Assembly (NCBI GenBank): GCA_018267315.1 | Contig: JAFDYS010000006.1 | Span: forward strand, 1 to 64,000 | Reading direction: 5' to 3' | Length of the DNA stretch: 64,000 nt | From: Bacteroidota bacterium | Lineage (GTDB): Bacteria > Bacteroidota > Bacteroidia > Chitinophagales > UBA10324 | Shown here: one piece after another, positions 17,387-27,156 of the stretch | Layout of the letters: each line of letters opens with the position of its first letter | Position numbering within the stretch: the first letter of the stretch is position 1 | Made by a program: the position numbers and the translations under genes | Notes under the pieces: model-generated | Told to the model about the DNA's origin: nothing | The model's input: only the letters and a program-made list of their open reading frames with translations | Database searches by the model: none

Positions 17387-18847
17387 ATGAGAAATCTGTT
17401 CAAACTCTCGGCGCTGATGATGCTGGCTGGCCTCATCAACACCAGCGTTAATGCTCAAAGCACTACCCGCCCGTGGCTGGTTGGCGTTGGCGTGAATGCG
17501 GTTGACTTTCATGCCCCTAGTGAATTCGGTGACTATTTCAAAACCAGTTACTGGAACTCAGTGCCTGCCATTGCTCACTTAACCGTTGGTCGCTGTCTCA
17601 ATTCTTCTTTCGGTCTTGATCTTCAACTTGGCGGTGCGCGCGTAACCAGCGACAGTGCCGGCAATGAAGTGGGAGGTAAAGGATTCTTCAATGGAAACCT
17701 CAACCTCCGTTACAAATTTGACAACGGTTACATCATTAAAGAAAATGCTGTAGTGGGTCCGTATGCATTTTTACGCGTGGGCGGAAGTTCCGTGAGCGGC
17801 GATGGGTTCAGACCCAATGCCGGCGGTGGTATCGGATTTAATTTCTGGTTCTGGAAAGATTTTGGGTTGTACGCGCAAACCTCATACAACTGGGCAACCG
17901 AAGATGATGGTTACAACCCGGTTGATGGACCGTACATGGAACACACGGCGGGCGTAGTGGTACGCTTCGGTGCCAAAGACACTGACAAAGACGGCATCGC
18001 TGATGAAGATGATGCCTGCCCGACAGAAGCCGGACCTCAGACCACTAAGGGCTGCCCGGATAGAGACAACGATGGTGTGGCCGATAAAATGGACGCTTGT
18101 CCGGACGTAGCAGGTCTTGCCACCTTAAGCGGTTGCCCCGATGCTGACGGCGATGGTATTGCAGATAAAGACGACCAATGCCCGAGCGAAGTAGGATCCA
18201 AGGAATTAATGGGTTGCCCGGATAAAGATGGAGACGGCGTTGCAGATAAAAATGACCTCTGCCCGGATGTGAAAGGACTTGTGAACTTAAAAGGATGCCC
18301 GGATTCAGACGGTGACGGCATTGCTGATAAGGATGATAAGTGCCCCACCCGCAAAGGCGTTGCTTCTCTGCAAGGTTGCCCTGACCGTGACGGTGATGGC
18401 ATAGCAGATGACGAAGATCGTTGCCCGCAGGATGCCGGTCCCGCTTCAAACGGCGGTTGCCCCGTTCCGAAAGCAGAAGAAATTCAACAGCTCAATGTAT
18501 CAGCCAAGTCCATCAAGTTTGTTACAGGCAGTGATAAGATTCAGACCGAATCAAACAAGACTTTGGATGACATTGCTGCTCTCATGCTCAAGTATCCGAA
18601 TACCCGCTGGAGCATTGAAGGACATACTGACAATACCGGCAACGCAAACAAGAATCTTGACCTTTCCAAGCGCCGCGCTGCCTCTGTTAAGAACTACTTC
18701 ATTGCAAAGGGTGTGGCTGCTGACCGACTCGATTCAGATGGTTTCGGTGCAACCCGTCCTGTGGCAGACAACAAAACGGCTGCAGGCCGTGCTGAAAACC
18801 GCCGCACTGAAATCAAACTCATTGAAATTGGTGTGAAGCAACAGTAA
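17387..18847 (+). CDS. OmpA-family outer-membrane protein with TSP3 calcium repeats
   Basis: 486 residues: signal peptide ending near NAQS (about residue 25), an eight-strand-type beta-barrel (about 26-195), six thrombospondin type 3 repeats of the form D-x-D-G-D-G-I-A-D-x-x-D-x-C-P (about 198-360), and a C-terminal OmpA/MotB peptidoglycan-binding domain (SIEGHTDNTGNANKNLDLSK...). It tethers the outer membrane to the cell wall; the repeats should bind calcium. A strong terminator follows at 18870, and the long leader fits high expression. Confidence 0.93.
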   Translation: MRNLFKLSALMMLAGLINTSVNAQSTTRPWLVGVGVNAVDFHAPSEFGDYFKTSYWNSVPAIAHLTVGRCLNSSFGLDLQLGGARVTSDSAGNEVGGKGFFNGNLNLRYKFDNGYIIKENAVVGPYAFLRVGGSSVSGDGFRPNAGGGIGFNFWFWKDFGLYAQTSYNWATEDDGYNPVDGPYMEHTAGVVVRFGAKDTDKDGIADEDDACPTEAGPQTTKGCPDRDNDGVADKMDACPDVAGLATLSGCPDADGDGIADKDDQCPSEVGSKELMGCPDKDGDGVADKNDLCPDVKGLVNLKGCPDSDGDGIADKDDKCPTRKGVASLQGCPDRDGDGIADDEDRCPQDAGPASNGGCPVPKAEEIQQLNVSAKSIKFVTGSDKIQTESNKTLDDIAALMLKYPNTRWSIEGHTDNTGNANKNLDLSKRRAASVKNYFIAKGVAADRLDSDGFGATRPVADNKTAAGRAENRRTEIKLIEIGVKQQ

Positions 18848-18869
18848 TAACCAATCACATTCAATCCGA

Positions 18870-18900
18870 AACCGCCCCGATTCTCGGGGCGGTTTTTTTT
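18870..18900 (+). terminator. Rho-independent terminator of the OmpA gene
   Basis: Perfect 11-base arms AACCGCCCCGA and TCGGGGCGGTT with a 3-base loop, running into eight T (18893-18900). Confidence 0.95.
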
Positions 18901-18915
18901 CGTTGCTCCGTAACC

Positions 18916-18923
18916 TAATTTCG
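18916..18923 (+). promoter_or_regulatory. -7-like promoter element (TAATTTCG)
   Basis: TAnnTTCG variant, 16 bases before ATG 18940 and just past the OmpA terminator. Confidence 0.4.
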
Positions 18924-18939
18924 GCAAAACTTCAGGAAG

Positions 18940-19596
18940 ATGACAGAGGTGAGCAGAACCGATCTACTAAGCAAACTCGCGCCGGCGCAAACGCTATATA
19001 TAATAAAACCGGTTGTCGTGCTACGCGAATTACTCAAGTTCACGTTTATGGATTTGGTTCTTCGGGAATGGCTGCAGTTGACGCGCTACGATCCCCATCC
19101 CGTACAGGGGGAATCACGGCTTGGCGATGCGCTGGTTGTTCCCGGAAAGAATTTCAAACAGGAAAAACCCATGCTCCATGAGATGGTTTTCCTCTATCCG
19201 TTTTACAAAAAACCGGGAGCGCGCGTAGTGATGAAACACTTGCTTCAGATGGCTTTAAGCGCTGCAAGCAGTGAAGGCCATTTTAAAGAAAAGCTGATGA
19301 TGAAATCGCCGGAGATGAAACCGCTCTTTAAAAAGACTTTTATTCAGAAGATTTTCGGCGGCCAAAATCTGACTGAGGAAGGAAAGTTCGCGCAGGAGGA
19401 TTTGATCCGTCAATTGAATGTACTGGACAAGGAACTTCCCGCACTTCTAAAAAGTGACAAGGACAAAGCATCAGCCCTGCTGAAAAAAATCAGAGGCAAC
19501 GTGTGCCTGCTCAACAGCTTTAAGTTTGAAATGATTGAGCGTATCGGTCAGGAATTGCTCCTGCTTGAAGAAGAACTCGAAGGCGGCGCCTCGTAA
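18940..19596 (+). CDS. Conserved hypothetical protein, helical
   Basis: 218 residues, mostly helical by composition, with no signal peptide. The hydrophobic stretches (IIKPVVVLRELLKFTFMDLVL) are broken by charges, so it is more likely soluble or membrane-associated than transmembrane. The C-terminal 60 residues are rich in Lys and Leu (ALLKSDKDKASALLKKIRG). I do not recognise the family. A possible likeness to membrane-peripheral GPP34-type folds was considered but is not supported by a motif. Confidence 0.55.
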   Translation: MTEVSRTDLLSKLAPAQTLYIIKPVVVLRELLKFTFMDLVLREWLQLTRYDPHPVQGESRLGDALVVPGKNFKQEKPMLHEMVFLYPFYKKPGARVVMKHLLQMALSAASSEGHFKEKLMMKSPEMKPLFKKTFIQKIFGGQNLTEEGKFAQEDLIRQLNVLDKELPALLKSDKDKASALLKKIRGNVCLLNSFKFEMIERIGQELLLLEEELEGGAS

Positions 19597-19667
19597 GCTT
19601 TACACAAACTGATGATAATTCGCCGGGATGGTAACAAGCGTCATCAGAAAATGAAATGCTTATTCGG

Positions 19668-19675
19668 TACTTTCG
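19668..19675 (+). promoter_or_regulatory. -7-like promoter element (TACTTTCG)
   Basis: TAnnTTCG variant, 27 bases before ATG 19703. Confidence 0.35.
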
Positions 19676-19702
19676 GCCTAATCAAGATCCTGGTTGCTGT
19701 AC

Positions 19703-20698
19703 ATGAAACTTCAGATCATTCTCAGGCATCCCTTCTTTAAAGTGATTCTTGCTTTTGGTACCTTCCTCCTGATCGTAGGTTTCGGCACCGTGGGTTATAT
19801 TTATGTGGAGGATTATCCCTTTCTCGATGCACTCTTCATGACCGTGATCACGATCTCTACGGTTGGTTATGAGGAAGTGAGACCGCTGTCGTCAGCAGGG
19901 CGGGTGTTCAGCATCATCCTTATCATACTCAACCTTTCGCTTCTCACCTTCTTTGTCTCATACATCACCCAATATTTTCTTGACGGGCGATTCCAGGAAT
20001 TTTTCAACCGATATAAAATGAACCGATCCATTCAACACCTGAAAGATCATGTGATCATTTGCGGATACGGGCGCAACGGAAAAGAAGCCGCAAATCTCAT
20101 TCTTAAAAACAAAGTGCCGGTCGTGATCCTTGAAAAAAATGACCCGAAACTGGATGAAGAGTTGCCGCTGCGCTACTACGTTCATGCGGATGCCACACAG
20201 GATGAATCACTGCAGTTTGCCGGCGTGCATAACGCCGGTGCCCTCATTACCACGCTGCCCGATGATGCCGATAACCTTTTTATTGTGCTTACCGCCCGCG
20301 AGATGAATCCGGGTTTACGAATCATCGCACGTGCATCGCATGATTCTTCCATCCGTAAACTGAAAACGGCAGGCGCCAGTGAAGTGATCATGCCGGATAA
20401 AATAGGTGGCATTCATATGGCCAACCTCGTCATTAACCCGGACGTTAAGGAATTCATTGACTATATGGCCGCGCAGGAAAGCGACACCCAGATCTCAGAA
20501 ATATCGGTTTCAAAAAATGTGGAACTCTCATCGCTGGACTGCTGGAACAGAACCGGCGCGCTCGTGCTCGGGCTACGTGACAGTGAGAAAAACTACTATC
20601 TCAATCCCTCAGCAGGCACTATACTGAATGCCGGAGACCGCCTGATTGTACTTGGTCATAAAAAGCAAATTGAAAAAGTGAAAGAGCTTGTGCGTTGA
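19703..20698 (+). CDS. Potassium channel with RCK (TrkA-N and TrkA-C) domains
   Basis: About 331 residues. Two membrane helices flank a pore loop with the selectivity filter TVGYE (in ITISTVGYEEV). A Rossmann RCK domain follows (HVIICGYGRNGKEAANL, then YVHADATQDESL), and a TrkA-C domain forms the last 80 residues. This is the MthK-type two-helix channel gated by ligands on the RCK domain. ATG 19703 is used; the frame also has ATG at 19694. Confidence 0.92.
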   Translation: MKLQIILRHPFFKVILAFGTFLLIVGFGTVGYIYVEDYPFLDALFMTVITISTVGYEEVRPLSSAGRVFSIILIILNLSLLTFFVSYITQYFLDGRFQEFFNRYKMNRSIQHLKDHVIICGYGRNGKEAANLILKNKVPVVILEKNDPKLDEELPLRYYVHADATQDESLQFAGVHNAGALITTLPDDADNLFIVLTAREMNPGLRIIARASHDSSIRKLKTAGASEVIMPDKIGGIHMANLVINPDVKEFIDYMAAQESDTQISEISVSKNVELSSLDCWNRTGALVLGLRDSEKNYYLNPSAGTILNAGDRLIVLGHKKQIEKVKELVR

Positions 20699-20715
20699 GC
20701 GGAAGGACGGCATCT

Positions 20716-21693
20716 TTATTCCACCAACAGGTTGCAACCGCGAATGTCTTCATTGTCCATCCGGCCGAGTACTTCAAACTGCCGGATGGAATGAATTTTC
20801 ACGAGGTCTGCCGTTGCAATGAAACAACACGAATCAAGATTGGCCAGGTCAATGATATTGGCCGCGCCCGTTTCAGTTCCCACATTCAGCGGATCATTGA
20901 TCTCTCGGGCGAGTACGCGCATCCATGGCGGTGAATTGAACATCCCGTCACTGAGTGAATATGCTTGCGAGAGGAGCTCGGTCATTCCATACTCGCTGGC
21001 AACATGCAGTACTCTCAATCGCGACATGATGATGTGATGCAGCTCATCGCGTGTAAGTTCTGCTCGACGGCCTTTCATTCCGCCTGTTTCCATCACCACG
21101 GTTGATTGTAAACTGAGTTGGTTCTTCTCTGCAAAGTCGAGCAAGGCGTAGGAAACTCCGAGCAATATGGTTTTCACTTTCTTCTCTTCCAACCTCATTA
21201 AACGGTCGCAGAGTTCTTTGTGATCGTAAAGAAAAAATCCGCTTTCAGCATGCCGGCTTTTCCTGATCAGGTGATCGGTCATGTAAATCAGGGACGATCC
21301 TTCCCGCTCAAGGTATGATGGAAGCAAAGCGAGAATAGCCCAATCTGCCGGATCGCCGAAGAACATTTGAAAACATGCTATGAAACTTTGCTCATACAAC
21401 GAAACATCCGGCACATAGTGTTTTGCCGGCGTGGAATGGGTAGTGCCGCTGCTGGTGAAGATGAAGTCCGCTTCGGTATTACCGGTAGTGATGCGCTTAC
21501 TTTTAAAAATCTCCACCGGCAAAAACGGAAGGTCGGTCAGATTGTTAATTTTTTCCGGTGACTTATTCAGCAGCCGGCAGAAATCACGATACACCGGATT
21601 CAAATCAAATTGATACCTGAAAACATCCATTGCCAACGCTTCAAAATCTGCATCGTCAATGCTAAATATTCTGCTCCGTAACTGATCGCGCAT
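20716..21693 (-). CDS. LuxE/PaaK-like acyl-protein synthetase family protein
   Basis: 325 residues resembling the LuxE acyl-protein synthetase/phenylacetate-CoA ligase superfamily: FIFTSSGTTHSTPAKHYV is the Ser/Thr/Gly-rich AMP-binding-like loop, and VVMETGGMKGRRAELTRDEL the conserved middle. Members activate an acyl group as adenylate and pass it to a carrier. Homologues are common in Bacteroidota near LPS or lipid genes, but no such neighbour is visible here, so the substrate is unknown. Confidence 0.75.
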   Translation of the reverse strand: MRDQLRSRIFSIDDADFEALAMDVFRYQFDLNPVYRDFCRLLNKSPEKINNLTDLPFLPVEIFKSKRITTGNTEADFIFTSSGTTHSTPAKHYVPDVSLYEQSFIACFQMFFGDPADWAILALLPSYLEREGSSLIYMTDHLIRKSRHAESGFFLYDHKELCDRLMRLEEKKVKTILLGVSYALLDFAEKNQLSLQSTVVMETGGMKGRRAELTRDELHHIIMSRLRVLHVASEYGMTELLSQAYSLSDGMFNSPPWMRVLAREINDPLNVGTETGAANIIDLANLDSCCFIATADLVKIHSIRQFEVLGRMDNEDIRGCNLLVE

Positions 21694-21724
21694 CGGCGGA
21701 TAAAGATCGGAATGAATTATTTTC

Positions 21725-21732
21725 TAATTTCG
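21725..21732 (+). promoter_or_regulatory. -7-like promoter element (TAATTTCG)
   Basis: TAnnTTCG variant only 7 bases before ATG 21740, implying a very short or absent leader. Confidence 0.4.
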
Positions 21733-21739
21733 AATCTTC

Positions 21740-22171
21740 ATGTTTCGCTTTGGTATTGCTGCATCGCTGATCATCTTCATCTCATCTTGCGTTAATCCGC
21801 CTGACTATTCTCCGATTCCCGAAATTGAATTCGATTCCATTTCCACCACGTTCGCACGCTCCGGGCAGGATTCCATCACCTTTTTCATTGGCTTCACCGA
21901 TGGCGACGGCGACGTGGGCTCAGATGTTAAGCCCAACCTGTTCTTCCTCGACAACCGCACGGGGTATGCTGACAGTTTCAAGATTCCGAACCTCACACCG
22001 GAAGGAAATGTGAAGGCAATTACGGGAACAATTGCGTATACGCGATCTTCATTCAGTTGTATCCCCGGCAAGTTGTTCGACACCCTTTACTATACCATTT
22101 ACATTGAAGACCGTGCAGGCCACCGCAGCAACCAGGTGATTACCCCCGATATCGTACTCCAATGCCAGTGA
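21740..22171 (+). CDS. Small lipoprotein of unknown function
   Basis: 143 residues with a lipoprotein signal ending in lipobox ISSC (Cys about 17). The body is beta-rich and carries FTDGDGDVGSD, an acidic loop typical of a Bacteroidota lipoprotein family of unknown role; the loop could bind calcium. It is 79 bases upstream of the large kinase gene and may be transcribed with it. Confidence 0.65.
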   Translation: MFRFGIAASLIIFISSCVNPPDYSPIPEIEFDSISTTFARSGQDSITFFIGFTDGDGDVGSDVKPNLFFLDNRTGYADSFKIPNLTPEGNVKAITGTIAYTRSSFSCIPGKLFDTLYYTIYIEDRAGHRSNQVITPDIVLQCQ

Positions 22172-22250
22172 GCTCATCAGCAATGCCATACCTGCTTTAT
22201 GCATTGTCTTCCATAGCTCCATGTACCTTTGGTAGCTGAAACAATACGGC

Positions 22251-25200
22251 GTGAGTTGGTTCTTTCGATTCAGGTTTTACAGCTTGCTGGCAGCAGCAAT
22301 GGTGCTGTTTCTCGCATACCACGTAACTGATTTTTCCGGCAGCAATGATGAATTGAAGCGCGGAGCAGAGGTGCTTTCAGCGAAGATTCAGTACATCCAA
22401 TCTGATCTAAAAAAGCGCTTCAGTGAGCAAATCATTCTGCCCGGTGATTCACAGAAAAAAATCAACCGTCAATTGTTTCAAACCATTGAGAGCTGGCCTT
22501 ACATCATCCTGATATACCGGAACGACTCGCTGATGTTCTGGAACCGAAATGATGTGATACCCAATCAGCCCCCCTCCTCATTCAGTGATTCCATCAAACT
22601 GCTCCATCTAAAAAACGGATACTACCTCACATTTTCTGAAACACGCAAATCGAAGTCGGGGAAAACAATCAACCTGGTGGCGCTGGCTTTGCTAAAACAC
22701 GAGTATCAGACTTCGAATGCTTATCTCCGAAATCAGTTCAGCAAGCTTTTTGACTTTCCATCCTATTTCATAGTTGATGTGCAACCACAGCCCGGATTTA
22801 TTCCGGTAAAATCTCCTTCGGGCGCAACAATACTATACCTCGGAATTGATGAACAGGCGCGCAAAACAAAACCGGGACTCATCTCGCCGATATTGTTTGT
22901 GACCGCGCTGGTGCTGCTGTTGGTTTTTGCACAAAGGTTAATCGCGCTGGCAGGCTCTTACAATTCCTGGTTCCGTCCGGTTGGATGGGTTATCACTTTT
23001 ACTGCTATTGCCTTCCTGCTAAACAATCAGATGTGGCTGCCTGCTGATGTCGTGAATTGGAACATGTTCAACCCTGTGCTGTTCGCATCCGGCGGCATTG
23101 CCACTTCGCTGGGTGGTCTGTTTCTCGAATTACTGGTACTACTCTGGATCGGGCTTGACCTCACCAATAACTTCAGACCGCACATTAAAACAAATCAAAG
23201 TTCCATTGGGAGTTACCTCGTTCATCTTTTCGGGTACCTCGTGATTTTTCTGCTGGTGATCTACTCGGTAACAGTGATCAAAGCACTCGTCCTCGATTCA
23301 AGAATCGAATTCGCTTTTATCAACCCGCTGCAACCGGATTATTACAGCTTGCTCGGTGTGTTGTGCGTGGCCCTGGTGTTGTTGTGTTTATTTCTCTTCT
23401 GTGAAAAAATCATTTACCTGCTTCACCGCTACAATCTTTCATTCTGGGACCGGCTGCTGTTGCTGCTCATCTGCACCACCGGCGCCATCACCTATTATTT
23501 CATATTCAGCATCGGCATTTCAGGGTTATGGGTGATGCTGTGGATCATCATTCTCATTCTGCTTCTCACACAGTTCCGGCTTACGATGGTGCAGTCATTT
23601 GCGTTTTCCAAGTTGTTTCTCTGGCTCGTGTTTTTTGCTGCCAGCGGGGCGCTGCTTTTATTTTATTACGGCGGGCAAAAAGAGCATGATACCCGGCTGG
23701 CCTATGCCCGCAAACTCATCACCGACCGTGATGCGGTTTCCGAGTTTCTGCTGGAAGAATTGAAACCTAAAATTGAAAGCGACGATTTCCTCATCCATTA
23801 CTTTGAAGCACCGCAACTGGCTTCAAAGCAGATCGCTGATCGTTTGCAGCAGCTTTATTTTCTTGAGGGCTTTGAAAGGTATTCCATCCGCTTTCTGCCG
23901 TTTGATGTGAACGGCATGCTGCTTCCCGGTTGGGGTGAAGAGTTCGGGTTTGTTACCGAGAACGGTGTCAAGAGTGATAAATCGCCCACCGGCGTCAATG
24001 ATGTCACCTATGCGATTTCTCCGTCCGGCAACATTACCTACCTCGCACGATACAGGATTTTAAAAAATGATACCCTGCTGGGAAACCTTTATGCCGAGCT
24101 GAAAGCGGATGTGTATAAAAGCGCCGGCGTATATCCGGAATTGCTGCTGCCGGAAGAGGAGCGCCTGCCCAACTCTTCCGCCGATTATTCATACGCCATC
24201 TATAATCGGGGGCAATTGATTGACCACAGCGGCAGTATTTACTATGATTACCGGCTGCCGTGGCATTTGCAGCACAATGTGGAATCGCAATTCATCAGTG
24301 ATAAAACAGGTGATCATCTCATCTATTCCCCTATCCCGAATGTGGTGATCGTGATTTCAAAAGAAAGAAATTCTCTCTCTTATTTTCTGTCTTTCTTTTC
24401 CTTTCTCTTCTCGGTTATATTCGCTCTCGTGCTCGGCATGTTGTTCGTTGGGGCCACACGCCGCTTTCCTCCATTCCCTTCCTTCTCATCCTTCTTCCAT
24501 GAAGCGCCGTTGCGGTCACTCATTCATGCTTTCTTCCTTCTGTTTATTCTTGCCATGCTTATCACTATCGGTTATGTAACCGGTCAATACTTTCTGAAGC
24601 AGTTTAATGAACTGGCAAAATCCACCGTGCATGAAAAAATGGATCGTGTGTCGGAATCCTTCTCCCTCCTTTTGCAGCAAGGCAAGTCGAAATCACCCGG
24701 CGACTTCAGCATCAGAGATGCCGTGCGCAGCAACATTGCCCAGGTGGCCGCCATACAAGCCAATGAAATCAACGTGTATGACCGCAGCGGGTCACTCATG
24801 GCTTCATCGCAGCCGAGCATTTTTGAGAAAGGAATTATCTCCAGAAAAATTAATCCACTGGCATACTATGAGCTGCGCCGCGAGGCCAAAACGGAGATGA
24901 TCACGGAAGAGAAAATCGGAGAACTCTCATTCTACTCCGGCTATGTGGCGCTGCGCGATGACAGCGGTCAGCCATTGCTTTACATTAACCTGCCGTATTA
25001 CAATTCCAGGAAGATCCTGAATGATCAGGTGGGGTTCTTCTTCATTGCACTGGTGAACATTCTGGTGATCACCATCATCATTACCGGATTCATGGCGCCG
25101 TTTATTTCAAAACAAATCACCCTGCGGTTATCGCTGATTGCCGAAAAGCTGAGAAAGGTAAACCTCGGCGCCGCCAATGAAAAAATAGACTGGCCGGCCC

Positions 25201-25970
25201 GTGATGAAATAGGCAGTCTCGTGAATGAATACAACCGGATGCTTGACCAGCTGGAGGCCAGCGCCAATTCGCTGGCGCGCACACAGCGGCAACTGGCATG
25301 GCGCGAAATGGCCCGGCAAGTGGCGCATGAAATCAAAAACCCTCTTACGCCGATGAAGCTGAGCATCCAGCATTTGCAGCGCGCTTATGTTAATCACGAT
25401 CCGAATGTGAATGAGCTGGCCGTAAAAGTGACGCGGACGCTCATTGAACAAATTGATGCCCTCAGTGAATTTGCTACCGAATTTTCCAACTATGCCAACA
25501 TGCCTAAGGCGCAGCTTGAAAACATTAATGTGAATGAAGTGCTCCAGAGCGCCTGCGAACTGCATAGCAAAAATGAGATGGCCGTAATCCGGCTCCACGG
25601 GCATGCTGAGCGAGGCCAGGTGGAAGCTGACAAGCACCAGCTCATCAGCGTGTTCAATAATCTGCTGTTGAATGCCATTCAATCCATCCCGCAGGACAGG
25701 CAAGGCATGATCAATGTGGCGACCGAAAATGCAGATGGGCAAATCGTTATCAGCGTGAGTGACAACGGGGTGGGCATCAGTGAAGAGGAAGCAAGCCGCG
25801 TGTTTCTGCCCAACTTCACCACCAAGTCATCCGGCACTGGACTCGGGCTGGCTATTTCAAAGAACATTGTTGAAAGCTTTAACGGCTCCATTTCATTCAA
25901 TTCAAAGAAAGATGCGGGAACCACCTTCTTTATAACACTGCCGCTTGTTGAAGCATCGCAGCCCGGTTAG
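22251..25970 (+). CDS. Very large NtrY-like sensor histidine kinase
   Basis: 1239 residues from a GTG start. There is an N-terminal membrane helix (about 7-24), an extracytoplasmic region, a multi-helix membrane block (about 215-480), a second extracytoplasmic region (about 480-710), further helices, a third sensor-like region (about 800-920), a helix at about 925-945, then HAMP, HisKA (His 1026 in RQVAHEIKNPLTPMK) and HATPase with SDNGVGISEEEA and TGLGLAISKN. The kinase core resembles NtrY. No NtrX-type receiver is adjacent; the regulator at 27157 is of the OmpR type and better paired with the next kinase. Confidence 0.82.
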   Translation: MSWFFRFRFYSLLAAAMVLFLAYHVTDFSGSNDELKRGAEVLSAKIQYIQSDLKKRFSEQIILPGDSQKKINRQLFQTIESWPYIILIYRNDSLMFWNRNDVIPNQPPSSFSDSIKLLHLKNGYYLTFSETRKSKSGKTINLVALALLKHEYQTSNAYLRNQFSKLFDFPSYFIVDVQPQPGFIPVKSPSGATILYLGIDEQARKTKPGLISPILFVTALVLLLVFAQRLIALAGSYNSWFRPVGWVITFTAIAFLLNNQMWLPADVVNWNMFNPVLFASGGIATSLGGLFLELLVLLWIGLDLTNNFRPHIKTNQSSIGSYLVHLFGYLVIFLLVIYSVTVIKALVLDSRIEFAFINPLQPDYYSLLGVLCVALVLLCLFLFCEKIIYLLHRYNLSFWDRLLLLLICTTGAITYYFIFSIGISGLWVMLWIIILILLLTQFRLTMVQSFAFSKLFLWLVFFAASGALLLFYYGGQKEHDTRLAYARKLITDRDAVSEFLLEELKPKIESDDFLIHYFEAPQLASKQIADRLQQLYFLEGFERYSIRFLPFDVNGMLLPGWGEEFGFVTENGVKSDKSPTGVNDVTYAISPSGNITYLARYRILKNDTLLGNLYAELKADVYKSAGVYPELLLPEEERLPNSSADYSYAIYNRGQLIDHSGSIYYDYRLPWHLQHNVESQFISDKTGDHLIYSPIPNVVIVISKERNSLSYFLSFFSFLFSVIFALVLGMLFVGATRRFPPFPSFSSFFHEAPLRSLIHAFFLLFILAMLITIGYVTGQYFLKQFNELAKSTVHEKMDRVSESFSLLLQQGKSKSPGDFSIRDAVRSNIAQVAAIQANEINVYDRSGSLMASSQPSIFEKGIISRKINPLAYYELRREAKTEMITEEKIGELSFYSGYVALRDDSGQPLLYINLPYYNSRKILNDQVGFFFIALVNILVITIIITGFMAPFISKQITLRLSLIAEKLRKVNLGAANEKIDWPARDEIGSLVNEYNRMLDQLEASANSLARTQRQLAWREMARQVAHEIKNPLTPMKLSIQHLQRAYVNHDPNVNELAVKVTRTLIEQIDALSEFATEFSNYANMPKAQLENINVNEVLQSACELHSKNEMAVIRLHGHAERGQVEADKHQLISVFNNLLLNAIQSIPQDRQGMINVATENADGQIVISVSDNGVGISEEEASRVFLPNFTTKSSGTGLGLAISKNIVESFNGSISFNSKKDAGTTFFITLPLVEASQPG

Positions 25971-26040
25971 TATCCTGTGCATTCATTGATTCCTTGCCGC
26001 CATATTACTTGATCAGCCGATTCATCCGAAATTTGCATGC

Positions 26041-27039
26041 ATGATTAAGGGACTCCGATCCACATTTGTCTTCTACCTGCTGATGGGCTACATCTTCATC
26101 GCCCTGGTGTGGTGGATGCTGCTTCTGCTTAAGATCAGTAACGAATCATATGCTGAAAAACGTGACTTACTTGAGTTGAACTATCAGCTCCGCCATCTTT
26201 CACAAGACGATTTTGCTCAATCGGCGGAACTGACTCAGATTGATAAAGAGAGAAAGCGCAAGACCTATATGATCTTCGGCGAGGGCTCTTTTTTTCTTGC
26301 TGTATTAATGCTCATGACGTGGGTGATGCACCGGAGTCTGCGGCGCGAAGCGGATGTGGCCAATCAGCAGAAAAATTTTCTGCTGTCCATCACGCATGAA
26401 CTGCGATCACCTATTGCATCTTCCAAAATTGCCATTCAAACATTGGGTAAACACCGCGATCTTCCTGCAGAAAAAAAAGAAATGCTGCTCAATAATTCTT
26501 TGCACGATATGGACCGGCTGCAAGGTCTCGTGGAGAATCTGCTGCTGGCGGCAAAGATTGAAGATCACAGTTTTTCCCTCAGAACGGAAGCCTGCAACCT
26601 GAGTGAAATTGCTGATGTGGTGATTCAGAAACTAAGGGAAACCACGGCCATGCACCAACACTTTGAAATGGATGTGCAACCGGAGGTGGTTGTAAAAGGA
26701 GATCGCATGGCGCTCACGAGCGTAGTGACCAACCTGGTGGAGAATGCTGTGAAATATTCGCCGGAAGGGTCCACCATCACCATCGGCCTTTCAGCTGATA
26801 AGGAGGTGGCCACACTTTCCGTATCCGACAATGGACCGGGCATTCCGGAAGAAGAGAAGAAAAAAATCTTCCGGAAGTTTTACCGGATTGGGCATGAAGA
26901 AACGCGAAAAACCAAGGGCACCGGGCTGGGGCTTTACATCGTGCAACGCATTCTCGCATTGCACCATGGCCGAGTGAACATAAAAGACAACCGTCCCCGG
27001 GGGAGTGTGTTTGAAGTGACGCTGCCTGTGGGATTTTGA
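26041..27039 (+). CDS. Sensor histidine kinase (partner of the downstream OmpR-type regulator)
   Basis: 332 residues. Two membrane helices (about 9-30 and 82-98) flank a short external loop; there is no HAMP of normal length. HisKA has His 119 in SITHELRSP; the ATP-binding domain has the N box NLVENAVKYSP, G1 SDNGPGIP, F box FRKFYR and G2 KGTGLGLYIVQ. It autophosphorylates and should pass phosphate to the response regulator encoded 118 bases downstream. The signal is unknown. Confidence 0.92.
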   Translation: MIKGLRSTFVFYLLMGYIFIALVWWMLLLLKISNESYAEKRDLLELNYQLRHLSQDDFAQSAELTQIDKERKRKTYMIFGEGSFFLAVLMLMTWVMHRSLRREADVANQQKNFLLSITHELRSPIASSKIAIQTLGKHRDLPAEKKEMLLNNSLHDMDRLQGLVENLLLAAKIEDHSFSLRTEACNLSEIADVVIQKLRETTAMHQHFEMDVQPEVVVKGDRMALTSVVTNLVENAVKYSPEGSTITIGLSADKEVATLSVSDNGPGIPEEEKKKIFRKFYRIGHEETRKTKGTGLGLYIVQRILALHHGRVNIKDNRPRGSVFEVTLPVGF

Positions 27040-27156
27040 AAATTGTATGACAATCGAAATGCAGCTTTCCGGTGAATTCTCCTCATCTTTCTTATCGGAA
27101 AAAACGAAAACATGGAATACGTCACCAGAACCAGTCACTTACTTAACCCCACACCT

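Noticed and set aside
17977-18470. DNA tandem repeat or CRISPR-like array in the OmpA gene
   Set aside because: The periodicity is that of the thrombospondin type 3 protein repeats and is coding.
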